Positions 25,948 to 33,419 of a stretch of DNA of 40,354 nucleotides are shown here, in pieces. Each line of letters starts with the position of its first letter. Position 1 is the first letter of the stretch. Source of the stretch: 62-47 sp044463945 (GTDB lineage Bacteria > Pseudomonadota > Alphaproteobacteria > Rhizobiales > Xanthobacteraceae); assembly GCA_044463945.1 (NCBI GenBank), contig JBIQLW010000034.1, positions 1 to 40,354 on the forward strand, in the 5' to 3' direction. Made by a program: the position numbers and the translations under genes. Below the pieces are notes generated by a model that was given only the letters and a program-made list of their open reading frames with translations, did no database searches and was not told where the DNA came from.

Positions 25948-26173
25948 GTCAACGTCCCCTCGGTTTCTTCCGGTATCGGGCGCGCCTTTGGCGCGATTTC
26001 CGGCGCGATGTCGCGGTCGATTGATGTGGGCCTGATACGAAACAGCGCCATTCCTTCTCACCTGTCCTCTTCAGTCCTTCGGCCTGATTATCGCCAATGC
26101 GCTCCTGAGCGCCTGGTTCCCCGCAAGGACCCGGACAACGCGCGGGCGAGGAGCGAGATATCTGATTTCAGTC

Positions 26174-26198
26174 GGAACGCCGTTTGGGGAGGACGGTT
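26174..26198 (+). promoter_or_regulatory. Sigma-EcfG-type promoter upstream of csbD
   Basis: GGAAC (26174-26178), 16 nt, GGTT (26195-26198). The csbD start is 27 nt further downstream. This is the cleanest match of the three in this block. Confidence 0.65.
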
Positions 26199-26225
26199 AT
26201 CTTGCTTTAAACATGGAGCCAGGAA

Positions 26226-26435
26226 ATGGACTGGAATCGCGTTGAAGGAAATTGGAAGCAGGTGAAGGGGAAGATCAAGGAGCAGTGGGGCAAGCTGACC
26301 GACGATGATCTCGATGTCATCAATGGCAAGCGTGATCAACTCGAAGGAAGGATCCAGGAACGGTACGGGTATCAGAAGGATCAGGTCAGGAAGGAAATCG
26401 ACGATTGGTACGGTCGTCAGAACTGGCAAGGTTAA
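26226..26435 (+). CDS. csbD: CsbD-family stress protein
   Basis: 69 residues. MDWNRVEGNWKQVKGKIKEQWGKLTDDDL is the classic CsbD family signature, and the second half is a long charged helix with DQLEGRIQERYG. CsbD proteins are small, helical and induced by general stress (sigma-B in Bacillus, EcfG-type in alphaproteobacteria), and the biochemical role is unknown. The EcfG motif just upstream agrees. It lies 13 nt ahead of the yciE-like gene, so the two are likely an operon. Confidence 0.95.
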   Translation: MDWNRVEGNWKQVKGKIKEQWGKLTDDDLDVINGKRDQLEGRIQERYGYQKDQVRKEIDDWYGRQNWQG

Positions 26436-26448
26436 TGGGAGAACGTTG

Positions 26449-26946
26449 ATGGCAAAAGAAAAGGAATTAAAGGACCTGTTTGTCGATACGCTACGGGATA
26501 TCTATTTCGCTGAGAAGAAAATCCTCGCCGCGTTACCGAAGATGGCTAAAGCCACAAACTCCCCCAAACTAAAGGCTGCGTTCGAAAAGCACGAGGCCGA
26601 AACGGACGGTCAGGTCGACCGGCTGGAGAAAGTTTTCGAGATCCTCGACGAAACCCCTCGCGGCAAGACCTGCGAAGCAATTCTGGGTATTCTCGACGAA
26701 GGCAAGGAAGTCATGTCGGAGTACAAAGGTATGCCGGCGCTCGACGCAGGCTTGCTCGCCGCGGCTCAGGCGGTCGAGCATTATGAGATGTCGCGGTACG
26801 GGACACTAAAAACTTGGGCGAATGAACTCGGAATGAAGGACGTTGTGCAACTTCTTGACGCGACGTTGAAGGAGGAGAAGGCGACTGACGCGGCGTTGTC
26901 AACGCTTGCCGAATCCGAAGTCAATCAACACGCTCAGGCGGCGTAA
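26449..26946 (+). CDS. YciE/DUF892 ferritin-like protein
   Basis: 165 residues of the DUF892/YciE ferritin-like four-helix family. Landmarks are LKDLFVDTLRDIYFAEKKILAALPKMAKA, HEAETDGQVDRLEKVFE, KGMPALDAGLLAAAQAVEHYEMSRYGTL and an EEEK-type last helix. The Glu and His positions (EKK, HEAET, EHYE) are those that could hold a di-metal centre. GGGAGAA precedes ATG 26449. Found widely with CsbD and other stress genes. No enzyme activity is established. Confidence 0.93.
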   Translation: MAKEKELKDLFVDTLRDIYFAEKKILAALPKMAKATNSPKLKAAFEKHEAETDGQVDRLEKVFEILDETPRGKTCEAILGILDEGKEVMSEYKGMPALDAGLLAAAQAVEHYEMSRYGTLKTWANELGMKDVVQLLDATLKEEKATDAALSTLAESEVNQHAQAA

Positions 26947-26960
26947 TCCTGGGTAAGCGG

Positions 26961-26996
26961 CCGCTTGCGGGTTCTGGTCGGGCGGGATGCAAGCGG
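26961..26996 (+). terminator. Possible terminator hairpin after yciE-like gene
   Basis: CCGCTTGC (26961-26968) and GCAAGCGG (26989-26996) are perfect 8-bp arms 14 nt after the stop. The loop is long (20 nt) and there is no T tract, so the call is weak. Confidence 0.35.
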
Positions 26997-27140
26997 TCGT
27001 GCCTTTGGTCTTCGGCGCAGCGCGAAACCAGACGGAGTCGTGGCCGCGATCTGCGATGAAATATTTGGCTGAGGGTGGGCATCAAGCCTCAGACACGCCC
27101 TTGACGACACGATAACCCGTCATAAGCCGCGCAAGTGGAG

Positions 27141-27223
27141 TATCCAGTAGTCAATATCGGATCAAATTTCCCGCACGCGCACGGATGAACCCGACCGTCC
27201 GCCGGAGCTGTCATCGGGCCCGC
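27141..27223 (-). repeat. Dispersed intergenic repeat, partial inverted copy D
   Basis: Read on the minus strand it follows the order of the copies at 33.1 and 35.1 kb: the GACAGCTCCGGCGGACGGTC block, then CATCCGTG, GGGAAATTTGATCC and TACTGGATA. Only about 80 bp are recognisable. Confidence 0.65.
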
Positions 27224-27248
27224 CAAAGTGCGTTTATGCGCGTCTTTG

Positions 27249-27268
27249 ATTGACATCATAATGTCAAT
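27249..27268. promoter_or_regulatory. Palindromic operator upstream of the marR pseudogene
   Basis: ATTGACAT-CATA-ATGTCAAT has perfect 8-bp arms and includes a TTGACA (27250-27255) that could be the -35 element. It ends 18 nt before the marR start codon, the usual place for a MarR autoregulatory site. Confidence 0.65.
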
Positions 27269-27286
27269 TCGGCTTTATGCGGCCAA

Positions 27287-27727
27287 ATGAAGGCCAAGGC
27301 TCCTGTCCGGCGTCGGGCTGTTACAGCCCTCGTCCTCACCCTGTTTCGCTTGAACCGCCGCCTCTTGATCGTCGGCGACCGGGCTGGTGTCGGGGCTGGG
27401 TCTGACGAGCGCTCGAGGGCAAATCCTCGGCGCCATCGCGGAAGCCGACAGTCCCCGTCCGGTCGCGTGGCGGGCGCGTAATATGGGAGGAGCGCGTCAG
27501 AACGTGCAGCGCATCGTCAACGAACTGCGCCGCGAGGAATTGCTCGATTTCATTCCGAATCCCCCCATCACCGCAGGGCGCATCTGGTCGTGATGACCGC
27601 TCGCGGATGCGAGGTCCACGACGCGGTGGTCGCGCTCTGGGAGCCGATGGCCGACGACCTCTCCAGCGAACTCAGCGTGGAGAACATTCAGCGCACGCAT
27701 CGGCTGCTGCTGGGCCTTGCGTCGTAA
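27287..27727 (+). pseudogene. MarR-family regulator with two frameshifts
   Basis: Three reading frames in succession encode one MarR protein. Frame 1 gives MKAKAPVRRRAVTAL, then TLFRLNRRLLIVGDRAG (to about 27383). Frame 2 gives GLGLTSARGQILGAIAEAD, then QRIVNELRREELLDFIPNPP (to about 27566). Frame 3 gives HHRRAHLVVMTARGCEV to LLLGLAS and a stop at 27725-27727. The first shift is one extra base near 27384-27386, the second one missing base in a run of six C at 27561-27566. NPxHRRA(K/H)LVVxT is the conserved wing of MarR proteins, so the joins are secure. Either the gene is dead or the sequence has indel errors. Confidence 0.8.
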
Positions 27728-27834
27728 CCTGAGCCGGATGGCCGATTAGGGACGGCCGCGTAGCCAAATTCTTGACCATATTGCACCGAACAGCCTTATA
27801 GGTGCGGCCGGCCGGTCGCCGGCGGGTTGGGTCC

Positions 27835-29556
27835 ATGCACGATCTCATCAACGATATCACGCTCGGCATTCTGTTCGCCTGGATGCTGGGCCTTCTGGCC
27901 CATGTCGCACGCCAGCCGCTGATCCTGGCCTATCTCGTCGGCGGCTTCGTCGTCGGCCCGCACGGGCTGGGCCTGATCCGGTCGGACCAGTCGATCGCCA
28001 CCATCTCCGAACTCGGCCTGATCTTCATGCTGTTCATGATCGGGCTGGAGATCGACCTCAAGAAGATCATCCGCGCCGGCCGCGTCATCGTGGTCGCGGC
28101 GGGGGTCCAGATCCTCGGCGGCTTTGCGCTGGGCGTGGCGCTGTTCGCGGCGATGGGGCTGAGCCTCGCCGCGGGGCGGTTCGACGCGCTCTATCTCGGC
28201 GTCGCCTGCGCGCTGTCGAGCACCGTCATCATCGTCAAGGTGCTGTACGAGAAGCGCGAACTGGATACGCTGCCGGGGCGCATCACGCTCGGCGTGCTGG
28301 TGTTGCAGGATATCTTCGTGATCCTGTTTCTGGCGGTCCAGCCCAGCCTTGGCGACCTTCAGCCGGCCGTCGTGCTGCTGTCGCTCGTCCGCGTCGGCGC
28401 GCTGGTGGCGACGGCGTGGGTTCTCAGCCGCTACGTGCTGCCGAAACTGTTTCACCAGATAGCTCGGCTGCCGGAACTGGTGATGCTCGGCGCGCTGGCT
28501 TGGTGCTTTCTGATCGGCGAGATGGCCGAGCGGTTGCACCTGTCGCGCGAGATGGGGGCGCTGGTGGCGGGCGTGGCGCTTTCCACCTTTCCTTATGCGC
28601 TCGATGTCACCGCCAAGGTCACCACGCTGCGCGACTTCTTCATCACACTGTTCTTCGTGGCGTTGGGCATGACCATCCCGGTCCCCGATCGTTCGGTGAT
28701 CGCGCTGGCGCTGGCGATCGGGGTCTTCACGCTGGCGAGCCGGCTTCTCACCACCTTCGTGCCGCTTTACCTGATGAAGCAGGGGTTGCGCGCGAGTCTC
28801 TTGCCGGCGATCAACCTGGCCCAGATCAGCGAGTTCTCGCTGGTGGTGATCCAGACCGGCATGGCCGCCGGGCATATCGGGGGGCAGACCGCCAATGCCG
28901 CCTCGTTCGCCTTCGTGCTGCTCGCGGTGCTTTCGACGTTCATGATCGGCCGCAGCGACCGGATCGTGCGGGCGGCGATCGCCCTGCTGAAGCGGCTCGG
29001 CCTGCGCGATCTCGATGCCGGCGAAGGCGCCGCACCGGGGGAAGGGGGCGCCGCCGCCCGCCGCATCTTGATCCTCGGCTTCTTCCGCACTGCCAGCGCA
29101 CTGTTGAGCGAGATCGAGCGGCAGGACAGGTCGCTATTCGACCAGATCAGCGTGGTGGATTTCAATCCGAACGTCTTCCGCAGCCTCGCGGCGCGCGGCG
29201 TGCATGTGGTTTACGGCGATATCAGCAATGTCGAGACGCTGGTCCATGCCGGCGTCGGCCGCGCCGAAATCGTCATCCTCAGCGTGCCGGACGCCCTGCT
29301 CAAGGGCGCCGACAACAAGAAGCTGGTGCGTTACGTCCGTGCCCTCAACCCGGCCGCCCGGATCATTTCCACCGCCGACGTGCTGGCAGACGTCGATGCC
29401 CAGTACGCCGCCGGCGCCGACTATGTCGCCGTGCCGCGTATCACCGCCGCGCAGGAACTGTACCAGGCCATCGAGGCTGCTGACGACGGCCTGCTGGACG
29501 CCAAGCGCGCCGAAACCGATGCCCGGCTCGCCGAACGCCGCGAAGTCCTGCCCTAA
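27835..29556 (+). CDS. CPA2-family monovalent cation/H+ antiporter (KefB/YbaL-like)
   Basis: 573 residues. An Na_H_Exchanger domain with about 12 membrane helices (about 5-385) has the family markers GFVVGPHGLGLI, ELGLIFMLFMIGLEI and ALSSTVIIVKVL. A cytosolic RCK/TrkA_N domain (about 405-545) follows, with RRILILGFFRTASALLSEI, where the usual GxGxxG nucleotide motif is altered, and VVYGDISNVETL. It probably exports K+ (or Na+) in exchange for H+. ATG 27835 is used, and GTG 27802 is possible. Codon use returns here to the strong GC3 bias of the window ends. Confidence 0.93.
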   Translation: MHDLINDITLGILFAWMLGLLAHVARQPLILAYLVGGFVVGPHGLGLIRSDQSIATISELGLIFMLFMIGLEIDLKKIIRAGRVIVVAAGVQILGGFALGVALFAAMGLSLAAGRFDALYLGVACALSSTVIIVKVLYEKRELDTLPGRITLGVLVLQDIFVILFLAVQPSLGDLQPAVVLLSLVRVGALVATAWVLSRYVLPKLFHQIARLPELVMLGALAWCFLIGEMAERLHLSREMGALVAGVALSTFPYALDVTAKVTTLRDFFITLFFVALGMTIPVPDRSVIALALAIGVFTLASRLLTTFVPLYLMKQGLRASLLPAINLAQISEFSLVVIQTGMAAGHIGGQTANAASFAFVLLAVLSTFMIGRSDRIVRAAIALLKRLGLRDLDAGEGAAPGEGGAAARRILILGFFRTASALLSEIERQDRSLFDQISVVDFNPNVFRSLAARGVHVVYGDISNVETLVHAGVGRAEIVILSVPDALLKGADNKKLVRYVRALNPAARIISTADVLADVDAQYAAGADYVAVPRITAAQELYQAIEAADDGLLDAKRAETDARLAERREVLP

Positions 29557-29649
29557 AGCCTGGAGGTCGGGCGGCGGGACCGGCATCGCGACGGTTGCGC
29601 CGGTGCGCCGCCTGCGCCATATGAACGGGACCGTTTTCAGGGTTTTTGC

Positions 29650-30726
29650 ATGGCACATCCGATTTCCGAAGTTCTGCAAGCGTTCGCCGCCGGCGAGATC
29701 GTCGTCGTCACCGATGACGACGACCGCGAGGGCGAGGGTGACCTCATCGTCGCCGCGTCGCTGTGCACGCCTGAGAAAATGGCGTTCATCATCCGCCACA
29801 CCTCCGGCATTGTCTGCGCGCCCTTGACGGGCGAGGATGCGCGGCGGCTGCGGCTCGACCCGATGGTGGCCAACAACGATTCCAACCACACCACCGCGTT
29901 CACGGTTTCGATCGACTACAAGCCGGACGGTGGCACCGGCATCTCCGCCGAGGAACGCGCCTCGTGTTGCCGGGCGCTCGCCAATCCCAATGTCGGCGCC
30001 GGCGATTTCGCCCGGCCCGGCCATATCTTCCCACTGATCGCGCGCGACGGCGGTGTGCTGCTGCGCGCCGGCCATACCGAGGCGGCGGTCGATCTGTGCA
30101 AGCTCGCCGGCCTGCCGCCGGTCGGCGTCATCAGCGAGTTGATGAACGACGACGGCACCGTCACCAAGGGCGAGCAGGTCGCCCGTTTCGCCGCCGCGCA
30201 CAACCTAAAGCACGTGACGATCGCCGACATCATCGCCTACCGCCAGGCGCGCGAGAAGCTGATCGAGCGGGTCTCGACGTTTACCGTGGACAGCCCGATC
30301 GGGCCGTTGCAGGGCTTCGCCTATCGCTCGCCGTTCGACACCATCGCCCACGCGGCGTTCGTCTACAACGGTGTCGGCGACGGCACCAACGTGCTGACGC
30401 GGTTTCACAAGCCGAACATCGTGCGCGATATTTTCAGCGGCCCGGAGCGGATGCGCGAGGTGCTGGAGAAATTCCGGAACGCCGGCCGCGGCGTGCTGGT
30501 GTACCTGCGCGACGGCGCCGCCGGGGTGCCGGTGGCCCCGATCGATCAACCGAAAACCGCCGAGGCCGATCGTAACCGGCAATGGCGCGAAGTCGGCGTC
30601 GGCGCGCAGATCCTGCGCGACCTCGGTGTCACCTCGATCCGCCATCTGACTTCGTCGGCGCACGATTACAAGGGACTGTCCGGCTTCGGCATCGAGATCG
30701 TCTCCAACGAGCGCCTTGAAGGCTGA
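29650..30726 (+). CDS. ribB: 3,4-dihydroxy-2-butanone 4-phosphate synthase with degenerate GCHII-like domain
   Basis: 358 residues. RibB domain (1-205) with the Mg-binding acidic loop DDDDREGEGD at 22-31, HTSGIVCAPL, RPGHIFPL and HTEAAVDL. It converts ribulose 5-phosphate to the four-carbon unit of riboflavin. Residues 206-358 resemble GTP cyclohydrolase II but lack the zinc-ligand cysteines and the arginine-rich active-site block (HKPNIVRDIFSG stands there), so that activity is probably lost. This arrangement is common in alphaproteobacterial RibB. No FMN riboswitch is visible in the 93 nt upstream. Confidence 0.94.
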   Translation: MAHPISEVLQAFAAGEIVVVTDDDDREGEGDLIVAASLCTPEKMAFIIRHTSGIVCAPLTGEDARRLRLDPMVANNDSNHTTAFTVSIDYKPDGGTGISAEERASCCRALANPNVGAGDFARPGHIFPLIARDGGVLLRAGHTEAAVDLCKLAGLPPVGVISELMNDDGTVTKGEQVARFAAAHNLKHVTIADIIAYRQAREKLIERVSTFTVDSPIGPLQGFAYRSPFDTIAHAAFVYNGVGDGTNVLTRFHKPNIVRDIFSGPERMREVLEKFRNAGRGVLVYLRDGAAGVPVAPIDQPKTAEADRNRQWREVGVGAQILRDLGVTSIRHLTSSAHDYKGLSGFGIEIVSNERLEG

Positions 30727-30787
30727 CACCCAAAGAACTACGCTACGTCGCCGCAAATGCCGTGGCGACGATACGGAAAGGAACCTC

Positions 30788-32002
30788 ATGGGCGTGCGTC
30801 CGCAGAGCAAAGACAAGCCGGGGCTTGCGAGCTTCAAGTGGGACGATCCGTTCCTGCTCGACGATCAACTGACTGAGGACGAGCGGTTGATCCGTGACAC
30901 CGCGCGCGCCTACGCGCAGGACAAGCTGCTGTCGCGCGTCTCGCAGGCTTACCTTGAGGAGAAGACAGACCGTGAGATCTTCAACGAGATGGGCGAACTC
31001 GGCCTGATCGGCGTCACGCTGCCGGAGGAATACGGCTGCGCCAATGCCAGCTACGTTGCCTACGGGCTGGTGGCGCGCGAGATCGAGCGCGTCGATTCCG
31101 GTTACCGCTCGATGAACTCGGTGCAGTCGTCGCTGGTGATGCACCCGATCTATGCCTACGGCGACGATAGCCAGCGCAAGAAATATCTGCCGAAGCTGGC
31201 GTCGGGCGAATGGGTCGGCTGCTTCGGCCTCACCGAGCCGGACGCCGGCTCCGACCCCGGCGGCATGAAGACGCGCGCCGAGAAGGTATCGGACGGCTAT
31301 CGGCTCACCGGTTCCAAGATGTGGATCTCCAACGCGCCGATCGCCGACGTGTTTGTCGTCTGGGCCAAGTCGGCGGCGCACGACAACCAGATCCGCGGCT
31401 TCATTCTTGAGAAGAGCATGAAGGGCCTGTCGGCGCCGAAGATCGGCGGCAAGCTCAGCTTGCGCGCCTCGATCACCGGCGAGATCGTGATGGATGGCGT
31501 GGTGGTGCCGGAGAGCGCGCTCCTGCCTAACGTCTCGGGCCTCAAGGGGCCGTTCGGCTGCCTCAACCGCGCGCGCTACGGCATCTCGTGGGGCGCGATG
31601 GGCGCGGCGGAGGATTGCTTCCATCGCGCGCGGCAATACACGCTGGACCGCAAGCAGTTCAACCGGCCATTGGCGGCCAACCAACTGGTGCAGAAGAAGC
31701 TCGCCGACATGGAGACGGAGATCGCGCTCGGCCTGCAAGGCTCATTGCGCGTCGGCCGCATGATGGACGAGGGCAGGATGGCGCCTGAGATGATTTCCAT
31801 CGTCAAGCGCAACAACTGCGGCAAGGCGCTGGATATCGCGCGGATGGCGCGCGACATGCACGGCGGCAACGGCATCCAGATCGAGTATCATGTGATGCGT
31901 CACGTCCATAACCTCGAAACCGTCAACACCTACGAGGGCACCCATGACGTCCACGCGCTGATCCTCGGCCGCGCCATCACCGGAATCCAGGCGTTTTCGT
32001 AA
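30788..32002 (+). CDS. gcdH: Glutaryl-CoA dehydrogenase (acyl-CoA dehydrogenase family)
   Basis: 404 residues. It matches glutaryl-CoA dehydrogenase over its whole length: FNEMGELGLIGVTLPEEYG, DSGYRSMNSVQSSLVMHPI (substrate pocket with Arg), CFGLTEPDAGSDPGGMKT, and TYEGTHDVHALILGRAITG with the catalytic Glu at about 383. It oxidises and decarboxylates glutaryl-CoA to crotonyl-CoA using FAD, in lysine, tryptophan and aromatic degradation. AAAGGAA precedes ATG 30788. It is 61 nt after ribB. No LysR regulator is adjacent, unlike many gcdH loci. Confidence 0.94.
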   Translation: MGVRPQSKDKPGLASFKWDDPFLLDDQLTEDERLIRDTARAYAQDKLLSRVSQAYLEEKTDREIFNEMGELGLIGVTLPEEYGCANASYVAYGLVAREIERVDSGYRSMNSVQSSLVMHPIYAYGDDSQRKKYLPKLASGEWVGCFGLTEPDAGSDPGGMKTRAEKVSDGYRLTGSKMWISNAPIADVFVVWAKSAAHDNQIRGFILEKSMKGLSAPKIGGKLSLRASITGEIVMDGVVVPESALLPNVSGLKGPFGCLNRARYGISWGAMGAAEDCFHRARQYTLDRKQFNRPLAANQLVQKKLADMETEIALGLQGSLRVGRMMDEGRMAPEMISIVKRNNCGKALDIARMARDMHGGNGIQIEYHVMRHVHNLETVNTYEGTHDVHALILGRAITGIQAFS

Positions 32003-32013
32003 GGCGTCGAAGG

Positions 32014-32130
32014 ACGTCATCCCGAGGTGAACGCGCAAGGCGTGAGATTTGAGGTGTCATTGCCGGGCTTGACCCGGCAATCCATCTTTCTCAAATGATG
32101 GATGCGCGGATCAAGTCCGCGCATGACGCT
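32014..32130. repeat. Palindromic intergenic repeat (multi-hairpin type)
   Basis: Three inverted repeats stand in a row: ATTGCCGGG-CTTGA-CCCGGCAAT (32059-32081), TCCATC/GATGGA (32081-32102) and TGCGCGGA-TCAAG-TCCGCGCA (32103-32123). It is flanked by GTCATCCCGAGG-like and GCATGACGCT ends. Such elements recur widely in Bradyrhizobium-group genomes (general knowledge). It lies between gcdH and the MBL gene and supplies a spurious upstream start codon at 32102. Confidence 0.75.
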
Positions 32131-32149
32131 TCGAACCGAACAGGCGACC

Positions 32150-33082
32150 ATGTCCGGCAGCAAAATGGCCAGCAACGAAGACGTTCCGTTCAACCGCAAC
32201 TTCCCGCTCAAGCCCGGCGCCGTCGAGGAAGTCGTGCCCGGCGTGCGCCGCGTGTTGTGCGATAATCCCTCGCCGTTCACCTTCACCGGGACGGTGAGCT
32301 ATATCGTCGGCCGCGGCAATGTCGCGATCATCGATCCTGGGCCGGACGATCCGGCCCATGCCCAGGCGCTGCTGGACGCGGTGCGCGGCGAAACGGTGAC
32401 GCATATCGTTGTCACCCACACCCACCGTGATCACTCGCCCAACGCGGCGCGGATCAAGGCCGCGACTGGCGCGCCAATCTATGCGGAGGGCATTCATCGG
32501 GCCTCGCGGCCACGCTACGAGAGCGAGCAGCACAATCCGGAATCCGGCGCCGACCGCGATTTCCGGCCCGACGTGACGGTGCGCGACGGCGACACGATCG
32601 ATGGCGCCGGCTGGCGTCTCGAAGCGGTGGCGACGCCCGGCCACACAGCCAATCATATGGCCTTCGCGTGGCCGGGCCGCGAATTGATGTTCATCGGCGA
32701 TCACGTCATGGGCTGGTCCACCTCGATCGTGGCGCCGCCGGACGGCTCGATGGTCGATTACATGGCTTCGCTGGACAAGCTGACCCGGCGTAGCGAGCAG
32801 CTTTATTTCTCGGGCCACGGCCCCGAAATTCCGGAGGCCCCGAAGTTTCTGCGTTTTCTGATTCGCCACCGGCAGGCGCGCGAGGCATCGATCCTGCACC
32901 GGCTCGGCAAGGGCGAGGCCGATATCCCGACCATCGTGCGTGCCAGCTATATCGGCATCGATCCGCGGCTGGTGAATGCCGCCGGCTATTCGGTGCTGGC
33001 GCATCTGGAGGATCTGGTCGCGCGCGGCGTGGTGAAGACCGACGGCGATCCGGTGATCGGCGGGCGCTACCGGCTGGCGTGA
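32150..33082 (+). CDS. MBL-fold metallo-hydrolase (LACTB2/glyoxalase II-like)
   Basis: 310 residues. The zinc motif THTHRDH (HxHxDH at 90-95) is complete, with further ligands in ATPGHTANHMAF, FIGDHVMGW and the late FSGHGPEI. The C-terminal winged-helix-like region (LHRLGKGEADIPTIVRASYIGI...) matches the LACTB2 / beta-lactamase-2-like group, whose members hydrolyse thioesters or RNA. ATG 32150 is chosen because the earlier in-frame ATG at 32102 lies inside a palindromic repeat. Bacterial substrate not established. Confidence 0.9.
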   Translation: MSGSKMASNEDVPFNRNFPLKPGAVEEVVPGVRRVLCDNPSPFTFTGTVSYIVGRGNVAIIDPGPDDPAHAQALLDAVRGETVTHIVVTHTHRDHSPNAARIKAATGAPIYAEGIHRASRPRYESEQHNPESGADRDFRPDVTVRDGDTIDGAGWRLEAVATPGHTANHMAFAWPGRELMFIGDHVMGWSTSIVAPPDGSMVDYMASLDKLTRRSEQLYFSGHGPEIPEAPKFLRFLIRHRQAREASILHRLGKGEADIPTIVRASYIGIDPRLVNAAGYSVLAHLEDLVARGVVKTDGDPVIGGRYRLA

Positions 33083-33419
33083 GCAAGCTGGAGCATGATT
33101 CGCCGAGGTTGAATCGGAAGTCGTCACCCTGAGGTGCCATTGCGCGAGCCGCGGCCTCGACGGGCGACCGTCGCCGTCCTTGGAGCCTCGCGGCCTTGCC
33201 GCTCGCACCTCAGAACCTGACCGGAAACGAGGCGTCATCGTCCGCCAACGGGTCCGCGCAAGCGCGGTCCGATGACAGGCTCCGGCGGACGATCCAGTCA
33301 TCCGTGTGAGCGCAATGGGAAAATTTGACCCGATAGAGAGTACTGGATGCTCCGCCTTCGCGGAGCATGACGGCTGGGGGAGCGAATAGAGGACGGGGAA
33401 CTCCCCCGCTATACGCTTC
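33083..33419. other. Intergenic region filled by dispersed repeat copy B
   Basis: These 337 bases between convergent genes hold repeat copy B and little else. No gene was recognised. Confidence 0.6.
33091..33375 (+). repeat. Dispersed intergenic repeat, copy B (full length)
   Basis: It begins GAGCATGATTCGCCGAGG and ends GGAGCATGACGGC, and is nearly identical along its length to 35067-35351. Internal landmarks are GTCACCCTGAGGTGCCATTG, CGGAAACGAGGCGTCATCG and GGGAAAATTTGACCCGATAG. Several small inverted repeats are present (for example CTCCGCC-TTCG-CGGAG near 33350). Confidence 0.9.

Larger units (their letters stand above)
26947..27286. other. Intergenic region with hairpin, inverted repeat copy and operator
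   Basis: No gene is visible in these 340 bases. From left to right it holds a CCGCTTGC/GCAAGCGG hairpin at 26961-26996, an inverted partial copy of the dispersed repeat at 27141-27223, and a palindrome at 27249-27268. Confidence 0.6.

Noticed and set aside
26094..26120. EcfG-type promoter on the minus strand before the DUF3147-like pair
   Set aside because: GGAAC-N16-CATT deviates at the critical G of the -10 element, and it is distant from the start codon at 25947.
29557..29649. FMN riboswitch upstream of ribB
   Set aside because: None of the conserved FMN-element blocks is visible, and the gap is only 93 nt.
32102..32149. Earlier start codon for the MBL hydrolase
   Set aside because: The ATG lies in a palindromic repeat, and the added residues (RGSSPRMT...) are typical translated repeat sequence.
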